This document shows, in pieces, positions 41,375 to 49,651 of a stretch of DNA of 64,000 nucleotides. Position 1 is the first letter of the stretch; each line of letters begins with the position of its first letter. This stretch comes from Collimonas silvisoli (GTDB lineage: Bacteria > Pseudomonadota > Gammaproteobacteria > Burkholderiales > Burkholderiaceae_D): positions 1 to 64,000 of the forward strand of contig NZ_JAGQEG010000004.1 in assembly GCF_018305005.1 (NCBI RefSeq), in the 5' to 3' direction. The notes beneath the pieces are model-generated. The model did not search any database and had not been told where the DNA came from. It saw only the letters and a list, made by a program, of their open reading frames with translations. The position numbers were made by a program, and so were the translations under genes.

Positions 41375-42904
41375 TCAAGCGAACATGGCTGCCGGCGGCT
41401 GTACCTGCTGCGCATCCAGCCAGGCCCGCAAACGACCAACGGCAGCGGCGTCAAGACGCAAGCCCAGCTTGGAACGACGCCACAGAATGTCGTCCGCAGT
41501 CAGCGCCCATTCGTTGCGCATCAGGTAGCGTACTTCGGCTTCATATAAATCTGCGCCGAACAATTCTCCCAGCCCGGCGATTTCGTGAATGCCGTCCAGC
41601 AGGCGTGCAGTGCGCGTGCCATAGGCGTGTGCGTAACGCGTCGCCAGGGTGGCAGGCAGCCAGGCGTGACGTTGCTGGAAAATACGCAGGAATTCCGCGA
41701 AATCGGCGTTGGGGATATCGCCGCCCGGCAGCGCTTCATGCGCCGTCCAATGCGTTTTCATGTAACCGAACAGCGGTTGCAAATGCTCCATTGCTTCTTC
41801 CGCCAGACGCCGGTAAGTCGTAATTTTTCCGCCGAACACCGACAGCACCGGAGCCAGTCCTTGCTCGGCCCGCAGTTCCAGACGGTAGTCGCGGGTCACC
41901 GCGGATGGATTGGCGATCTCTTCTTCCAGCAGCGGCCGCACGCCGGCGTATGACCAGACCACCTGCTGCGGCGTCACGGCGGCCTCGAAATAGCGGCTCA
42001 CCGATTCGCACAGATACGCGGTTTCCTCGTCGGAAATCTCGACGTTGCTCGGGTTGCCGTTGTATTCAACGTCGGTCGTGCCGATCAGCGTGAAATCGGT
42101 TTCATACGGAATCGCAAATACGATGCGCTTGTCGGGATTCTGGAAGATATACGCGTGATCGTGATCGAACAAGCGCTTGGTGACGATATGACTGCCTTTG
42201 ACCAGGCGGATCTGATGCTGCGCCGGCGTATTCAAGGCGCTATTCAACAGGCTGGCGACCCACGGTCCGGCGGCGTTGACGATACAACGCGCCTTGACCT
42301 TGCTGACTCCTCCGCTCAAGGTCGACAGCAAGGTGGCGTCCCAGTATTGCGCGCCTTGCCTGGCTTCGATCAAACGGGTTTTGGTGAGGATGGTGGCGCC
42401 GCGCTCCTTGGCGTCCATCGCGTTAAGCACCACCAGACGCGCGTCTTGCACCGAGGCGTCGGAATAAACAAAGCCTTTGCTCAAGTTTTTTTTCAGCGGC
42501 GCGCCGGCCGGATGCTTGCGGAAATCGACAGATCGCGAACCTGGCAGCAGTTCGCGCTTGCTCAGGTGGTCGTATAAAAACAAGCCGGCGCGTATCATCC
42601 AGGCCGGCCGCAAGCTCGATACATGCGGCATCACGAAGCGCAACGGCGCAATGATATGCGGCGCCAGGCGCAGCAGCAATTCACGCTCTTGCAAGGCCTT
42701 ACGGACCAGGCCGAATTCGTAATGCTCCAGGTAGCGCAAGCCGCCGTGTATCAATTTGGTGCTGGCCGAAGAAGTGTGCGAAGCCAAGTCGTCCTGTTCG
42801 CAAAGCAACACGCTCAATCCGCGCCCGGCGGCGTCGCGCGCTATTCCGGCGCCGTTAACGCCGCCGCCCACCACCAACAAATCAACAATTTCACCTGATG
42901 CCAC
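41375..42904 (-). CDS. glpD: Aerobic glycerol-3-phosphate dehydrogenase
   Basis: FAD enzyme at the inner membrane that oxidises glycerol-3-phosphate to DHAP and reduces ubiquinone. 509 residues from a GTG start preceded by AAGGAGA. FAD loop LLVVGGGVNGAGIARDAAGRG (about 10-29), SSASTKLIHGGLRYLEHYEF, VNAAGPWV, and the C-terminal VRPLLEEE with LSVFGGKITTYRRLAEEA. A GlpR operator lies about 115 bases upstream. Confidence 0.97.
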   Translation of the reverse strand: MASGEIVDLLVVGGGVNGAGIARDAAGRGLSVLLCEQDDLASHTSSASTKLIHGGLRYLEHYEFGLVRKALQERELLLRLAPHIIAPLRFVMPHVSSLRPAWMIRAGLFLYDHLSKRELLPGSRSVDFRKHPAGAPLKKNLSKGFVYSDASVQDARLVVLNAMDAKERGATILTKTRLIEARQGAQYWDATLLSTLSGGVSKVKARCIVNAAGPWVASLLNSALNTPAQHQIRLVKGSHIVTKRLFDHDHAYIFQNPDKRIVFAIPYETDFTLIGTTDVEYNGNPSNVEISDEETAYLCESVSRYFEAAVTPQQVVWSYAGVRPLLEEEIANPSAVTRDYRLELRAEQGLAPVLSVFGGKITTYRRLAEEAMEHLQPLFGYMKTHWTAHEALPGGDIPNADFAEFLRIFQQRHAWLPATLATRYAHAYGTRTARLLDGIHEIAGLGELFGADLYEAEVRYLMRNEWALTADDILWRRSKLGLRLDAAAVGRLRAWLDAQQVQPPAAMFA

Positions 42905-43003
42905 AGCTATCTCCTTGTGTCGGTAACTCGCTCATCGGACAACTCCACTGTTATTGAATAGCAACACGTTTGTCTGCAATGTCACCGCACATCATAAAAT
43001 ATT

Positions 43004-43036
43004 TATATTCGAAAGTATATTGTTCGAATTCGAACA
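43004..43036. promoter_or_regulatory. Predicted GlpR operator upstream of glpD
   Basis: A 16-bp perfect palindrome TGTTCGAATTCGAACA (43021-43036). Its right half extended to ten bases (TATGTTCGAA on the minus strand) fits the E. coli GlpR half-site WATKYTCGWW, as I recall it, at all positions; the left half fits 9 of 10. A further half-site TATATTCGAA (43004-43013) fits 9 of 10. Tandem sites upstream of glpD and a GlpR gene next door make this convincing. It lies in an AT-rich stretch that probably contains the glpD promoter. Confidence 0.8.
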
Positions 43037-43308
43037 TAGATAATCATTTATATTTATTAAAAGCAATTACTTAATAGGAATAAACTTAATTACCTATAGA
43101 TAAGCACTATGTCCGCACCTCGATCGGGCGAGCTGAAAATGGCGATCGAGGGCAGAGGCGGCACAAGCCGCTGCGTTGACGAAGGGGGAGTGATGAGAAG
43201 CGCCCTGCGGCGCACGAATGGCGCACAAGTGGGTAAATACGCCGGCAGACCTCAAGCAGGCGTATTTTTATTTTTTTTTGACGGAATTGCAGCCGGAATA
43301 AATGCTAA
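43037..43308 (+). other. Rest of the glpR-glpD gap: AT-rich stretch plus possible small-RNA gene
   Basis: 43037-43100 is very AT-rich and could contain promoters in either direction (for example TATAGAT near 43096 on the plus strand). 43105-43234 is GC-rich with potential stems (GGCGGCACAAGCCGC, GCGCCCTGCGGCGC), then comes the hairpin and T-tract at 43235-43275. A 67-codon plus-strand reading frame from 43109 has no family resemblance and no good ribosome site, so I do not call it a gene. A regulatory RNA or a leftover of a lost gene are both possible. Confidence 0.35.
43235..43280 (+). terminator. Intrinsic terminator (plus strand) in the glpR-glpD gap
   Basis: AAATACGCC (43235-43243) pairs with GGCGTATTT (43259-43267) around a 15-base loop, followed on the plus strand by TTATTTTTTTTTG to 43280. 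On the minus strand the same stem lies 40 bases past the glpR stop but has only a short U-run, so it is best as a plus-strand terminator with possible use for glpR. Confidence 0.75.
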
Positions 43309-44106
43309 CTAGCTTGTTGATTCGCCGCTATCGGTTACAAACACATCGATTTTCGCTTCTTCGAAAATGCTGGTCATCGCTGCCGGCACCGGCCGGTCGG
43401 TAAACAGCGCATTGATTTTCGAAATATCGCCAAGCCGTACCAGCGCAGGCCGCCAGAATTTCGAGTGATCGGCGACCAGGAACACGGTACGCGAATGCTC
43501 GATGATGGCTTCTGAAACCCGCACCTCGCGATAATCGAAATCGCGCAAAGTGCCGTCGGCTTCAATGCTGGAGATGCCGATGATGCCGAAATCGACTTTG
43601 AAACGGCGGATGAAATCGATGGTTTCTTCGCCGGTAATGCCCAGGTCGCGGGCGCGTACCACGCCGCCGGTGATGATCACCTCGCAGCCCGGATAGCCGC
43701 TCATGATGGCGGCCACGTTCAGATTATTGGTAATGACACGCAAATTGCGGCGCCGGCTCAGCGCCTTCGCGACTTCCTCATTGGTGGTGCCGAGATTGAT
43801 GAAGAGCGTTGCCTGGTCAGGGATATGTTCAACCACCAAGGCAGCGATGCGGCGCTTCTCCTCCGAATACAAACCCTGCCTTGCGCCATACGCGATATTC
43901 TCGGCGCTGGACGGCAAGCCGACGCCGCCGTGATAGCGCTGCAACAGGTTCATTTCCGCCAACAAATTGATGTCGCGCCGGATGGTCTGCGGGGTGATCT
44001 GGAAACGCGTGGCCAGATGCTCTACCGTGACAAAACCGTCGCGTTGCACATAACTCAACAACTCTTGCTGCCGCGTATTTAGCTTTAGCGTTGATATCTC
44101 TGGCAT
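43309..44106 (-). CDS. glpR: DeoR-family glycerol-3-phosphate regulon repressor
   Basis: 265 residues. DeoR-type winged HTH at about 18-60 (YVQRDGFVTVEHLATRFQI, TPQTIRRDINLLAEMNLLQRYHGG). The sugar-phosphate-binding C-terminal domain has FINLGTTNEEVAKAL, VIITGGVVRARDLGITGEETI and VFLVADHSKFWRPALVRLG. Direction and position upstream of glpD, plus the operator, make it GlpR. Glycerol-3-phosphate is the expected inducer. Confidence 0.9.
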   Translation of the reverse strand: MPEISTLKLNTRQQELLSYVQRDGFVTVEHLATRFQITPQTIRRDINLLAEMNLLQRYHGGVGLPSSAENIAYGARQGLYSEEKRRIAALVVEHIPDQATLFINLGTTNEEVAKALSRRRNLRVITNNLNVAAIMSGYPGCEVIITGGVVRARDLGITGEETIDFIRRFKVDFGIIGISSIEADGTLRDFDYREVRVSEAIIEHSRTVFLVADHSKFWRPALVRLGDISKINALFTDRPVPAAMTSIFEEAKIDVFVTDSGESTS

Positions 44107-44236
44107 GAACCCTGTCCCGTGCGTATTTTCAAAGATTTTTATTATGATTGGAATTCCGCAGCATAGGGAAAATCCAGTCCGGATTGTAGCGGACTAATCC
44201 CACCCGACGCGACAGATTTGCATGGTAATTCGCAAA

Positions 44237-44252
44237 ATGGTAACGGTATCAT
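44237..44252. promoter_or_regulatory. Predicted operator upstream of the LacI-type regulator gene
   Basis: ATGGTAACGGTATCAT follows the symmetric pattern ATGnTAnCGnTAnCAT shared with GntR/IdnR-type LacI operators (about ATGTTACCGATAACAT in E. coli, from memory). It lies 24 bases before the regulator start, so autoregulation is likely. Confidence 0.65.
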
Positions 44253-44276
44253 TTTCATTGGTGTTAAAATTTCACA

Positions 44277-45350
44277 ATGGAAAAAGAAACCCTGCTGAAT
44301 TCAGTCGTTGCCGATGTCACGGCCCGCCGCAAAGGCGGCCGCAAAACCGGCGGCTTTACCTTGCGCGACGTGGCCAAATTGGCCGGCGTGGCGCCGATCA
44401 CGGCTTCGCGCGCGCTGAACACGCCGGATGCAGTTTCCTCCAAGGTGCTGCAGAAAGTCCAGGCCGCGGTACAGCAAACCGGCTACGTGCCAAACCTGCT
44501 CGCGGGTGCGCTGGCGTCACAGAAAAGCCGCCTGGTTGCGGCGGTGGTTCCCACCCTGTCCGGCCCGATGTTCCTGGAGACCGTGGAATCGCTGACCGAT
44601 ACCCTGGCCGCAGCGGGCTATCAGGTCATGCTGGGCCAGAGCGGTTATGAAAATTCGCGCGAGGACGCCCTGCTCGACGCCATCATCGGCCGCCGGCCCG
44701 ACGGCATCGTGCTGACCGGCATCAACCGTTCGGCGCAGGCACGCCGGCGCTTGCTGGCGAGCGGCATTCCGGTGGTCGAAACCTGGGATCTGACGCCTAC
44801 CCCGGTAGACATGCTGGTTGGCTTTTCCCATGAAAAAATCGGCATCGCGGTGGCGCAATACCTCCATGCTGCCGGCCGCCGCCGGGTTGCCGCTATCGGC
44901 GCCAACGACGACCGCAGCCGGCGCCGCATCAGCGCTTTTTCCAAAGAAGCAATCCGGCTCGGCATGGCGTCGGCGCAAGTAAGCGACATTCCCTCCTGCG
45001 AAGTAGCCGCGCCCACCACGATAGGCAACGGCCGCAGCGGGCTGAAAAAATTGCTGGCGCATACACCCGATATCGACGCTGTGTTTTGCAGCTCTGACAT
45101 GCTGGCGCTTGGCGTCATGATTGAAGCGCAAGCCAGCGGCATCGCCATTCCAGGAAAGCTGGCGGTGATCGGCCTGGGTGACCTGGGTTTTTCACGCGAT
45201 CTGCAGCCGCCGCTAACCACGGTGCGCATCGACGGCACGCTAATCGGCAGCACCGCTGCGCGCTTCATCATCGCCCGCTCCGAAGGCAAAAGCGTCGCCG
45301 AACCGGTCTGCGACATCGGCTTCACCATCATAGAGCGCGCCAGCGTTTAA
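44277..45350 (+). CDS. LacI/GntR-type transcriptional regulator of the uronate/glucarate operon
   Basis: 357 residues. A basic N-terminal extension (ARRKGGRKTGG) precedes the LacI HTH at about 27-48 (FTLRDVAKLAGVAPITASRALN); the hinge helix and periplasmic-binding-protein-like effector domain follow (LVAAVVPTLSGPMFLETVESL, DGIVLTGINRSAQ, DAVFCSSDMLALGVMIEAQ). It resembles GntR (gluconate) repressors. No Shine-Dalgarno is seen before the ATG. Located directly before gudD, with related operators on both sides, so it probably represses that operon; the effector is likely a uronate, aldarate or related acid (inference). Confidence 0.88.
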   Translation: MEKETLLNSVVADVTARRKGGRKTGGFTLRDVAKLAGVAPITASRALNTPDAVSSKVLQKVQAAVQQTGYVPNLLAGALASQKSRLVAAVVPTLSGPMFLETVESLTDTLAAAGYQVMLGQSGYENSREDALLDAIIGRRPDGIVLTGINRSAQARRRLLASGIPVVETWDLTPTPVDMLVGFSHEKIGIAVAQYLHAAGRRRVAAIGANDDRSRRRISAFSKEAIRLGMASAQVSDIPSCEVAAPTTIGNGRSGLKKLLAHTPDIDAVFCSSDMLALGVMIEAQASGIAIPGKLAVIGLGDLGFSRDLQPPLTTVRIDGTLIGSTAARFIIARSEGKSVAEPVCDIGFTIIERASV

Positions 45351-45373
45351 CCCCCTCGTTTCAAAAATAAGCG

Positions 45374-45426
45374 TTGACAGTCAAAAATGGGACCGCTACC
45401 ATTTGAATTGGTAGCGGTCCCATTTT
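45374..45426 (+). promoter_or_regulatory. Promoter embedded in a perfect inverted repeat, upstream of gudD
   Basis: TTGACA (45374-45379), 17-base spacer, TACCAT (45397-45402). AAAATGGGACCGCTACCA (45384-45401) is repeated in inverse at 45409-45426 with a 7-base loop, giving an 18-bp perfect stem. Each arm contains an operator-like 16-mer: ATGGGACCGCTACCAT (45387-45402) and TTGGTAGCGGTCCCAT (45408-45423), related to the box at 44237. One site covers the spacer and -10, the other the start site. In RNA the stem could instead act as a terminator for the regulator gene, though only four T follow. Confidence 0.75.
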
Positions 45427-45536
45427 GTGAAAATCCGGATCCAAAACCATGCCAAGCGCGGCCGTTCGCGGCAATGCGACGCGAATGCCGGCAGCATCAC
45501 CCGAGTCCATATCCACTTAGCCACAGGCAGCCTTAC

Positions 45537-46892
45537 ATGACATCATCGAGCACGCAGCTTCCGGTACCGAGTACCCCCCTCATCGTCGACATGCGCGTGG
45601 TGCCTGTCGCCGGGCGCGACAGCATGCTGCTCAATCTGAGCGGCGCGCACGGCCCCTATTTCACGCGCAACATCGTGATCCTCACCGACAACGCCGGCAA
45701 TACCGGTGTCGGTGAAGTGCCCGGCGGCGAACGCATCCGGCAAACGCTCGAAGATGCCCGCCCGCTGCTGCTTGGCAAGGCCATCGGCAACTATCAGGCT
45801 GTTCTGAACAGTGCCCGCACGGCATTCAGCGACCGCGACGCCGGCGGCCGCGGCTTGCAGACTTTCGATCTGCGCATCGCGATCCATGCAGTGACGGCGC
45901 TCGAAGCCGCGCTGCTCGACCTGCTGGGAAAATTCCTCGGGGTGCCGGTAGCGGCCTTACTGGGCGAAGGCCAGCAACGCGAGGCTGTGAAGATGCTGGG
46001 TTACCTGTTTTACATTGGCGATCGCACAGCCACCGACCTGCCTTACACCAGCGAACCGGACGCCGGCGACGACTGGCTACGCCTGCGCCATCAGCCGGCG
46101 CTCGACGCCAAAGCGGTGGTGGCACTGGCGGAAGCTGCCTATCGACGCTACGGCTTCAACGATTTCAAGCTCAAGGGCGGCGTGCTGCGCGGGGAAGATG
46201 AAATGGAAGCCGTGACGGCGCTGGCGGAGCGTTTCCCGCAAGCCCGCATTACGCTCGATCCGAATGGCGGCTGGCTGCTCAAGGATGCAATCCGCCTGTG
46301 CCGCGACCAGCATGCCGTGCTGGCTTATGCCGAAGATCCATGCGGCGCCGAGAACGGTTTTTCCGGACGCGAAGTCATGGCGGAATTCAGGCGGGCGACC
46401 GGCTTGCAGACCGCCACCAACATGATCGCGACCGACTGGCGTGAAATGGGCCACGCGATCCAGCTGCAATCGGTCGACATTCCGCTGGCCGATCCGCATT
46501 TCTGGACCATGCAGGGTTCGGTCCGCGTGGCGCAAATGTGCCATGAATGGGGGCTGACCTGGGGCTCTCACTCCAACAATCATTTCGACATCTCGCTGGC
46601 GATGTTTACGCACGTGGCGGCAGCCGCGCCCGGCAGCATCACCGCCATCGATACCCACTGGATCTGGCAGGATGGCCAGCGCCTGACCAAGGAGCCGCTG
46701 CAAATCGTCGACGGCATGGTAAACGTGCCGAAAAAACCCGGTCTCGGCATCGAGCTCGACCTGGCCGAACTGGATGCCGCGCATCAGCTGTATCGCGGCA
46801 TGGGGCTGGGCGCGCGCGATGATGCCATCGCCATGCAATATCTGATCCCCGGCTGGAAATTCGACAACAAGAAGCCCTGCCTGCTGCGCTGA
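45537..46892 (+). CDS. gudD: Glucarate dehydratase
   Basis: Enolase-superfamily enzyme that dehydrates D-glucarate to 5-dehydro-4-deoxy-D-glucarate. 451 residues from ATG 45537 (E. coli GudD 446). Active-site residues fall at the E. coli positions plus six: Lys211/Lys213 in FKLKGG, Asp241 in TLDPNGGW, Glu266 in YAEDPCG, Asn295 in [10 protein letters not shown], and His345 in [12 protein letters not shown]. The start of the family, [21 protein letters not shown], is clear. First gene of a seven-gene plus-strand operon. Confidence 0.95.
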   Translation: MTSSSTQLPVPSTPLIVDMRVVPVAGRDSMLLNLSGAHGPYFTRNIVILTDNAGNTGVGEVPGGERIRQTLEDARPLLLGKAIGNYQAVLNSARTAFSDRDAGGRGLQTFDLRIAIHAVTALEAALLDLLGKFLGVPVAALLGEGQQREAVKMLGYLFYIGDRTATDLPYTSEPDAGDDWLRLRHQPALDAKAVVALAEAAYRRYGFNDFKLKGGVLRGEDEMEAVTALAERFPQARITLDPNGGWLLKDAIRLCRDQHAVLAYAEDPCGAENGFSGREVMAEFRRATGLQTATNMIATDWREMGHAIQLQSVDIPLADPHFWTMQGSVRVAQMCHEWGLTWGSHSNNHFDISLAMFTHVAAAAPGSITAIDTHWIWQDGQRLTKEPLQIVDGMVNVPKKPGLGIELDLAELDAAHQLYRGMGLGARDDAIAMQYLIPGWKFDNKKPCLLR

Positions 46893-46981
46893 AACAGCAG
46901 CCGGCAGCAGCAAACCCAGGAAGCCCGCATCATGCCAGCCCGTATGCCCATCCATCGCATGACCAGCAATGAGGTAGCACC

Positions 46982-47872
46982 ATGATTCAGCAATTTGATT
47001 ATCCTGTGCGCGTGATCCGCTCCGGGGGCGCAATCGTCGGCGAGTCGCCGGTGTGGTCGCAACGTGAGCGGGCCTTGTACTGGGTGGATATCCTTAAGCC
47101 CGCACTGTATCGCTTCGATCCCCTCTCGGGGCGACACAGCAGTTGGGATGCGCCCGCCGCCATCGGCTCGATCGGCCTGGCAAAGAACGGCAAGATTGTC
47201 GCCGCATTGCGCAGCGGCTTTCACTGGTTTGATCCGGCCGACGCCAGCTGGACCCTGATTGCGCATCCGGAGCCGCATATTCCGCACAACCGTCTCAACG
47301 ACGGCAAGACCGGACCGGACGGCGCGTTCTGGGCCGGCACCATGGACGACCGCGCCGACAAGCAAGCCTGCGCCTCGCTGTACCGGCTGGCGCCGGATGG
47401 CAGCGTCCGCGCCTGCGGCAACGACCTGGTGGTATCGAATGGCCTGGCATGGAGCCCTGACGGCCGCACCATGTATCACTCGGATTCGCGCAGGGCGGTG
47501 ATCTATCGCTATGATTTCGACGTCGCCAGCGGCACACTCGGCCCGCGCCAGGTGTTTGTGCAGATGCAGCCGGAATGGGGCCGCCCGGACGGCGGCGCAG
47601 TCGATGCCGACGGCTGTTACTGGGGCTGCGGCATCGCTGCCGGACGCATCAACAAGTTTTCGCCGCAAGGCCGGCTGCTGGGATACCTGCCGCTGCCGGT
47701 TTCGCGCCCGACCATGTGCGCCTTCGGCGATGCCGATCTGAAAACGTTGTACGTCACCTCGCTCACCGAAAACATGAGCGCCGCAGAACTGGCGCGGGAG
47801 CCGCTGGCCGGCGCACTGTTTGCGGTCAGCATGCCGGTGGCGGGCACGCCTGTTGCGGAGTTCGGGATATGA
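46982..47872 (+). CDS. SMP-30/gluconolactonase-family lactonase
   Basis: 296-residue six-bladed beta-propeller lactonase. The metal Glu21 is in VGESPVWSQRERALYWVD; HNRLNDGKTGPDGAFWAGTMDD and VSNGLAWSPDGRTMYHSDS hold the Asn and Asp ligands. Next to uronate dehydrogenase it most likely opens the aldarolactone formed by that enzyme (glucaro- or galactarolactone) to the free acid used by GudD. Its stop overlaps the udh start as ATGA. Confidence 0.9.
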   Translation: MIQQFDYPVRVIRSGGAIVGESPVWSQRERALYWVDILKPALYRFDPLSGRHSSWDAPAAIGSIGLAKNGKIVAALRSGFHWFDPADASWTLIAHPEPHIPHNRLNDGKTGPDGAFWAGTMDDRADKQACASLYRLAPDGSVRACGNDLVVSNGLAWSPDGRTMYHSDSRRAVIYRYDFDVASGTLGPRQVFVQMQPEWGRPDGGAVDADGCYWGCGIAAGRINKFSPQGRLLGYLPLPVSRPTMCAFGDADLKTLYVTSLTENMSAAELAREPLAGALFAVSMPVAGTPVAEFGI

Positions 47873-48654
47873 AAACCATCGTTCTCACCGGCGCCGCCGG
47901 CAATATCGGCAAGGTCCTCCGGCAGCAATGGTCGGATGGACGTTATCGGCTGCGGCTCAACGACATCAAGCCGCTTGGTCCGATTGCCGCACATGAAACG
48001 CTGCATACAGGCGATCTGCGCGATGCCGCTTTTTGCGCAGAGCTGCTGGAAGGTGCGGACGCGGTGGTGCACATGGCCGGCATCGGCACCGATCTCGAAC
48101 TTGATCTGCTGATCGAACACAACCTGAAAGCCCTGCTCAGCCTGTATCAAGCCGCCCGTACACATGCGGTCCGTGTGATCTACGCCAGTTCCAACCATGC
48201 TATCGGCATGTATGACACGGAAACCGAGATCGACGAGCACGCCGCAGTTCGGCCGGACAGCCTCTACGGCGTCAGCAAGGTCTGGGGCGAAGCCATCGCC
48301 CGGCTGTATTACGACAAGCATGGCGTCGAGTCGGTTTGCCTGCGCATCGGCTCGTTCGAGGCTGAGCCGTTTGAGCGGCGTCATTTGCATACCTGGCTGT
48401 CGCACTCCGATATGCAACACTTGGCCGAATGCTGCATTGAAGCGCCACACACCGGATTTCAAATCATGTATGGCGTGTCGGCCAATACGCGCCGCTGGTG
48501 GCAGCAGAACGACAATCCTATCGGCTATCAACCGCAAAGCAACGCGGAAGATTTTGCCGGACGGATCGCTGGCATTCCGAGCAGAGGCGGCCCGCTGGCC
48601 GAGCAGTTCCAGGGCGGTGGCTTCGCTGCGGCGGGCTACTCTGCAAACAAATGA
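47869..48654 (+). CDS. udh: NAD-dependent uronate dehydrogenase
   Basis: Short-chain extended dehydrogenase that oxidises D-glucuronate or D-galacturonate to the aldarolactone. 261 residues against about 265 in Agrobacterium Udh. NAD loop VLTGAAGNIGKVLR (7-14), DIKPLGPIAAHE, VHMAGIGTD, ASSNHAIGMYDTE, and the catalytic pair Tyr133/Lys137 in SLYGVSKVWGE; CLRIGSFEAEP follows. Four-base overlaps with both neighbours. Confidence 0.93.
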   Translation: MKTIVLTGAAGNIGKVLRQQWSDGRYRLRLNDIKPLGPIAAHETLHTGDLRDAAFCAELLEGADAVVHMAGIGTDLELDLLIEHNLKALLSLYQAARTHAVRVIYASSNHAIGMYDTETEIDEHAAVRPDSLYGVSKVWGEAIARLYYDKHGVESVCLRIGSFEAEPFERRHLHTWLSHSDMQHLAECCIEAPHTGFQIMYGVSANTRRWWQQNDNPIGYQPQSNAEDFAGRIAGIPSRGGPLAEQFQGGGFAAAGYSANK

Positions 48655-49607
48655 GGACACTCCTGCTGTCGCCCGAAATCAAGCTGAGCAAAGGCGGATG
48701 GCAGCTAACGCTCTCGCCTTCTGCCGGCGGCCGGATCACGTCGCTTAGCTCGTCGCATGCCGGCCAGATGATTGACTGGATCGTTCCTATGCCGGAGCAA
48801 TGCCGCCAGCAAGGCTTCCCTGCAAGCGCATGGCCCAAGGCCGGCATCTATCCTTTGCTGCCGTTTTCCAATCGCATCCGGAACGGGAAAATTTCCTGGG
48901 AAGGCCTGGAACTTTCCTTGCCGCTGCATCAGGGTGAACGGCACGCCATGCATGGTTTCGGCCACACCGCTGAATGGGAGTTGCTGGACTGCGACGGCAA
49001 CAGCGCAGAGATGCTGTACAGCCATGCGCCAGGCGACAGCGGCTGGCCTTGGGCTTTCCAGGCAAAACAAAAGATCGTGCTGGACGCCGGCTCACTCAGC
49101 ATGAAGCTGGAGCTCGGCAATCTCAGCCATGATGCGCTGCCGCCCATGCCGCTAGGCGCCGGCTTTCATCCCTACTTCCCGCGGCGCTTCGCACAGCATG
49201 TTGCTTTTGACGCTCAGCAGCTGTGGCGCGCCGACGCAGAGCATGTCGCAACCGGGGTTGCCGAAGTGCCCGCACGACACGACTATCGTTCCGCGCGCGC
49301 GATTGCATCAGACGAAGAACTGACGCTCTACTACGGCGGCTGGAAACGGCAAGCCGGCATGGCTGACATCCACGGCAATCGCATCGCGATATCGGCATCG
49401 CCGTTGTTGTCGCACCTGGTATTGCATGCGCCGGCAGCACGCGATTACCTTTGCGTCGAGCCAGTGACGCACGTCACCGACGCCATCAACCTGGCGCAAG
49501 CCGGGTTTTCCGGCACCGGCCTGCAGCGCCTTCCCTGCGGCCACACGTTCAGCTGCGATATCCGGCTGGATTTTTTTGATGTAACCGCAGTTACGAAATC
49601 ACCATAA
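48651..49607 (+). CDS. Aldose 1-epimerase (mutarotase) family protein
   Basis: 318 residues from ATG 48651, which overlaps the udh stop. GalM-like beta-sandwich: the substrate Arg lies in LLPFSNRIRNGKISW, the His pair in ERHAMHGFGHTAEW and PLGAGFHPYFPRRF, and the C-terminal acid in YLCVEPVTHVTDA. It probably interconverts anomers of the uronate released from a glycoside so that it matches Udh, which prefers one anomer; this role is inferred from position. Confidence 0.88.
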   Translation: MRTLLLSPEIKLSKGGWQLTLSPSAGGRITSLSSSHAGQMIDWIVPMPEQCRQQGFPASAWPKAGIYPLLPFSNRIRNGKISWEGLELSLPLHQGERHAMHGFGHTAEWELLDCDGNSAEMLYSHAPGDSGWPWAFQAKQKIVLDAGSLSMKLELGNLSHDALPPMPLGAGFHPYFPRRFAQHVAFDAQQLWRADAEHVATGVAEVPARHDYRSARAIASDEELTLYYGGWKRQAGMADIHGNRIAISASPLLSHLVLHAPAARDYLCVEPVTHVTDAINLAQAGFSGTGLQRLPCGHTFSCDIRLDFFDVTAVTKSP

Positions 49608-49651
49608 CGCCGCTCCGGCATCACTTATAAAAACTAACCGAGACAACAAAT

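Noticed and set aside
43109-43312. 67-codon plus-strand frame in the glpR-glpD gap
   Set aside because: No ribosome-binding site and no recognisable family; the frame runs through the terminator hairpin. Better treated as non-coding.
44107-44276. Possible riboswitch or sRNA between glpR and the LacI-type gene
   Set aside because: Only the operator-like box at 44237 stands out; no terminator or compact paired structure was seen.
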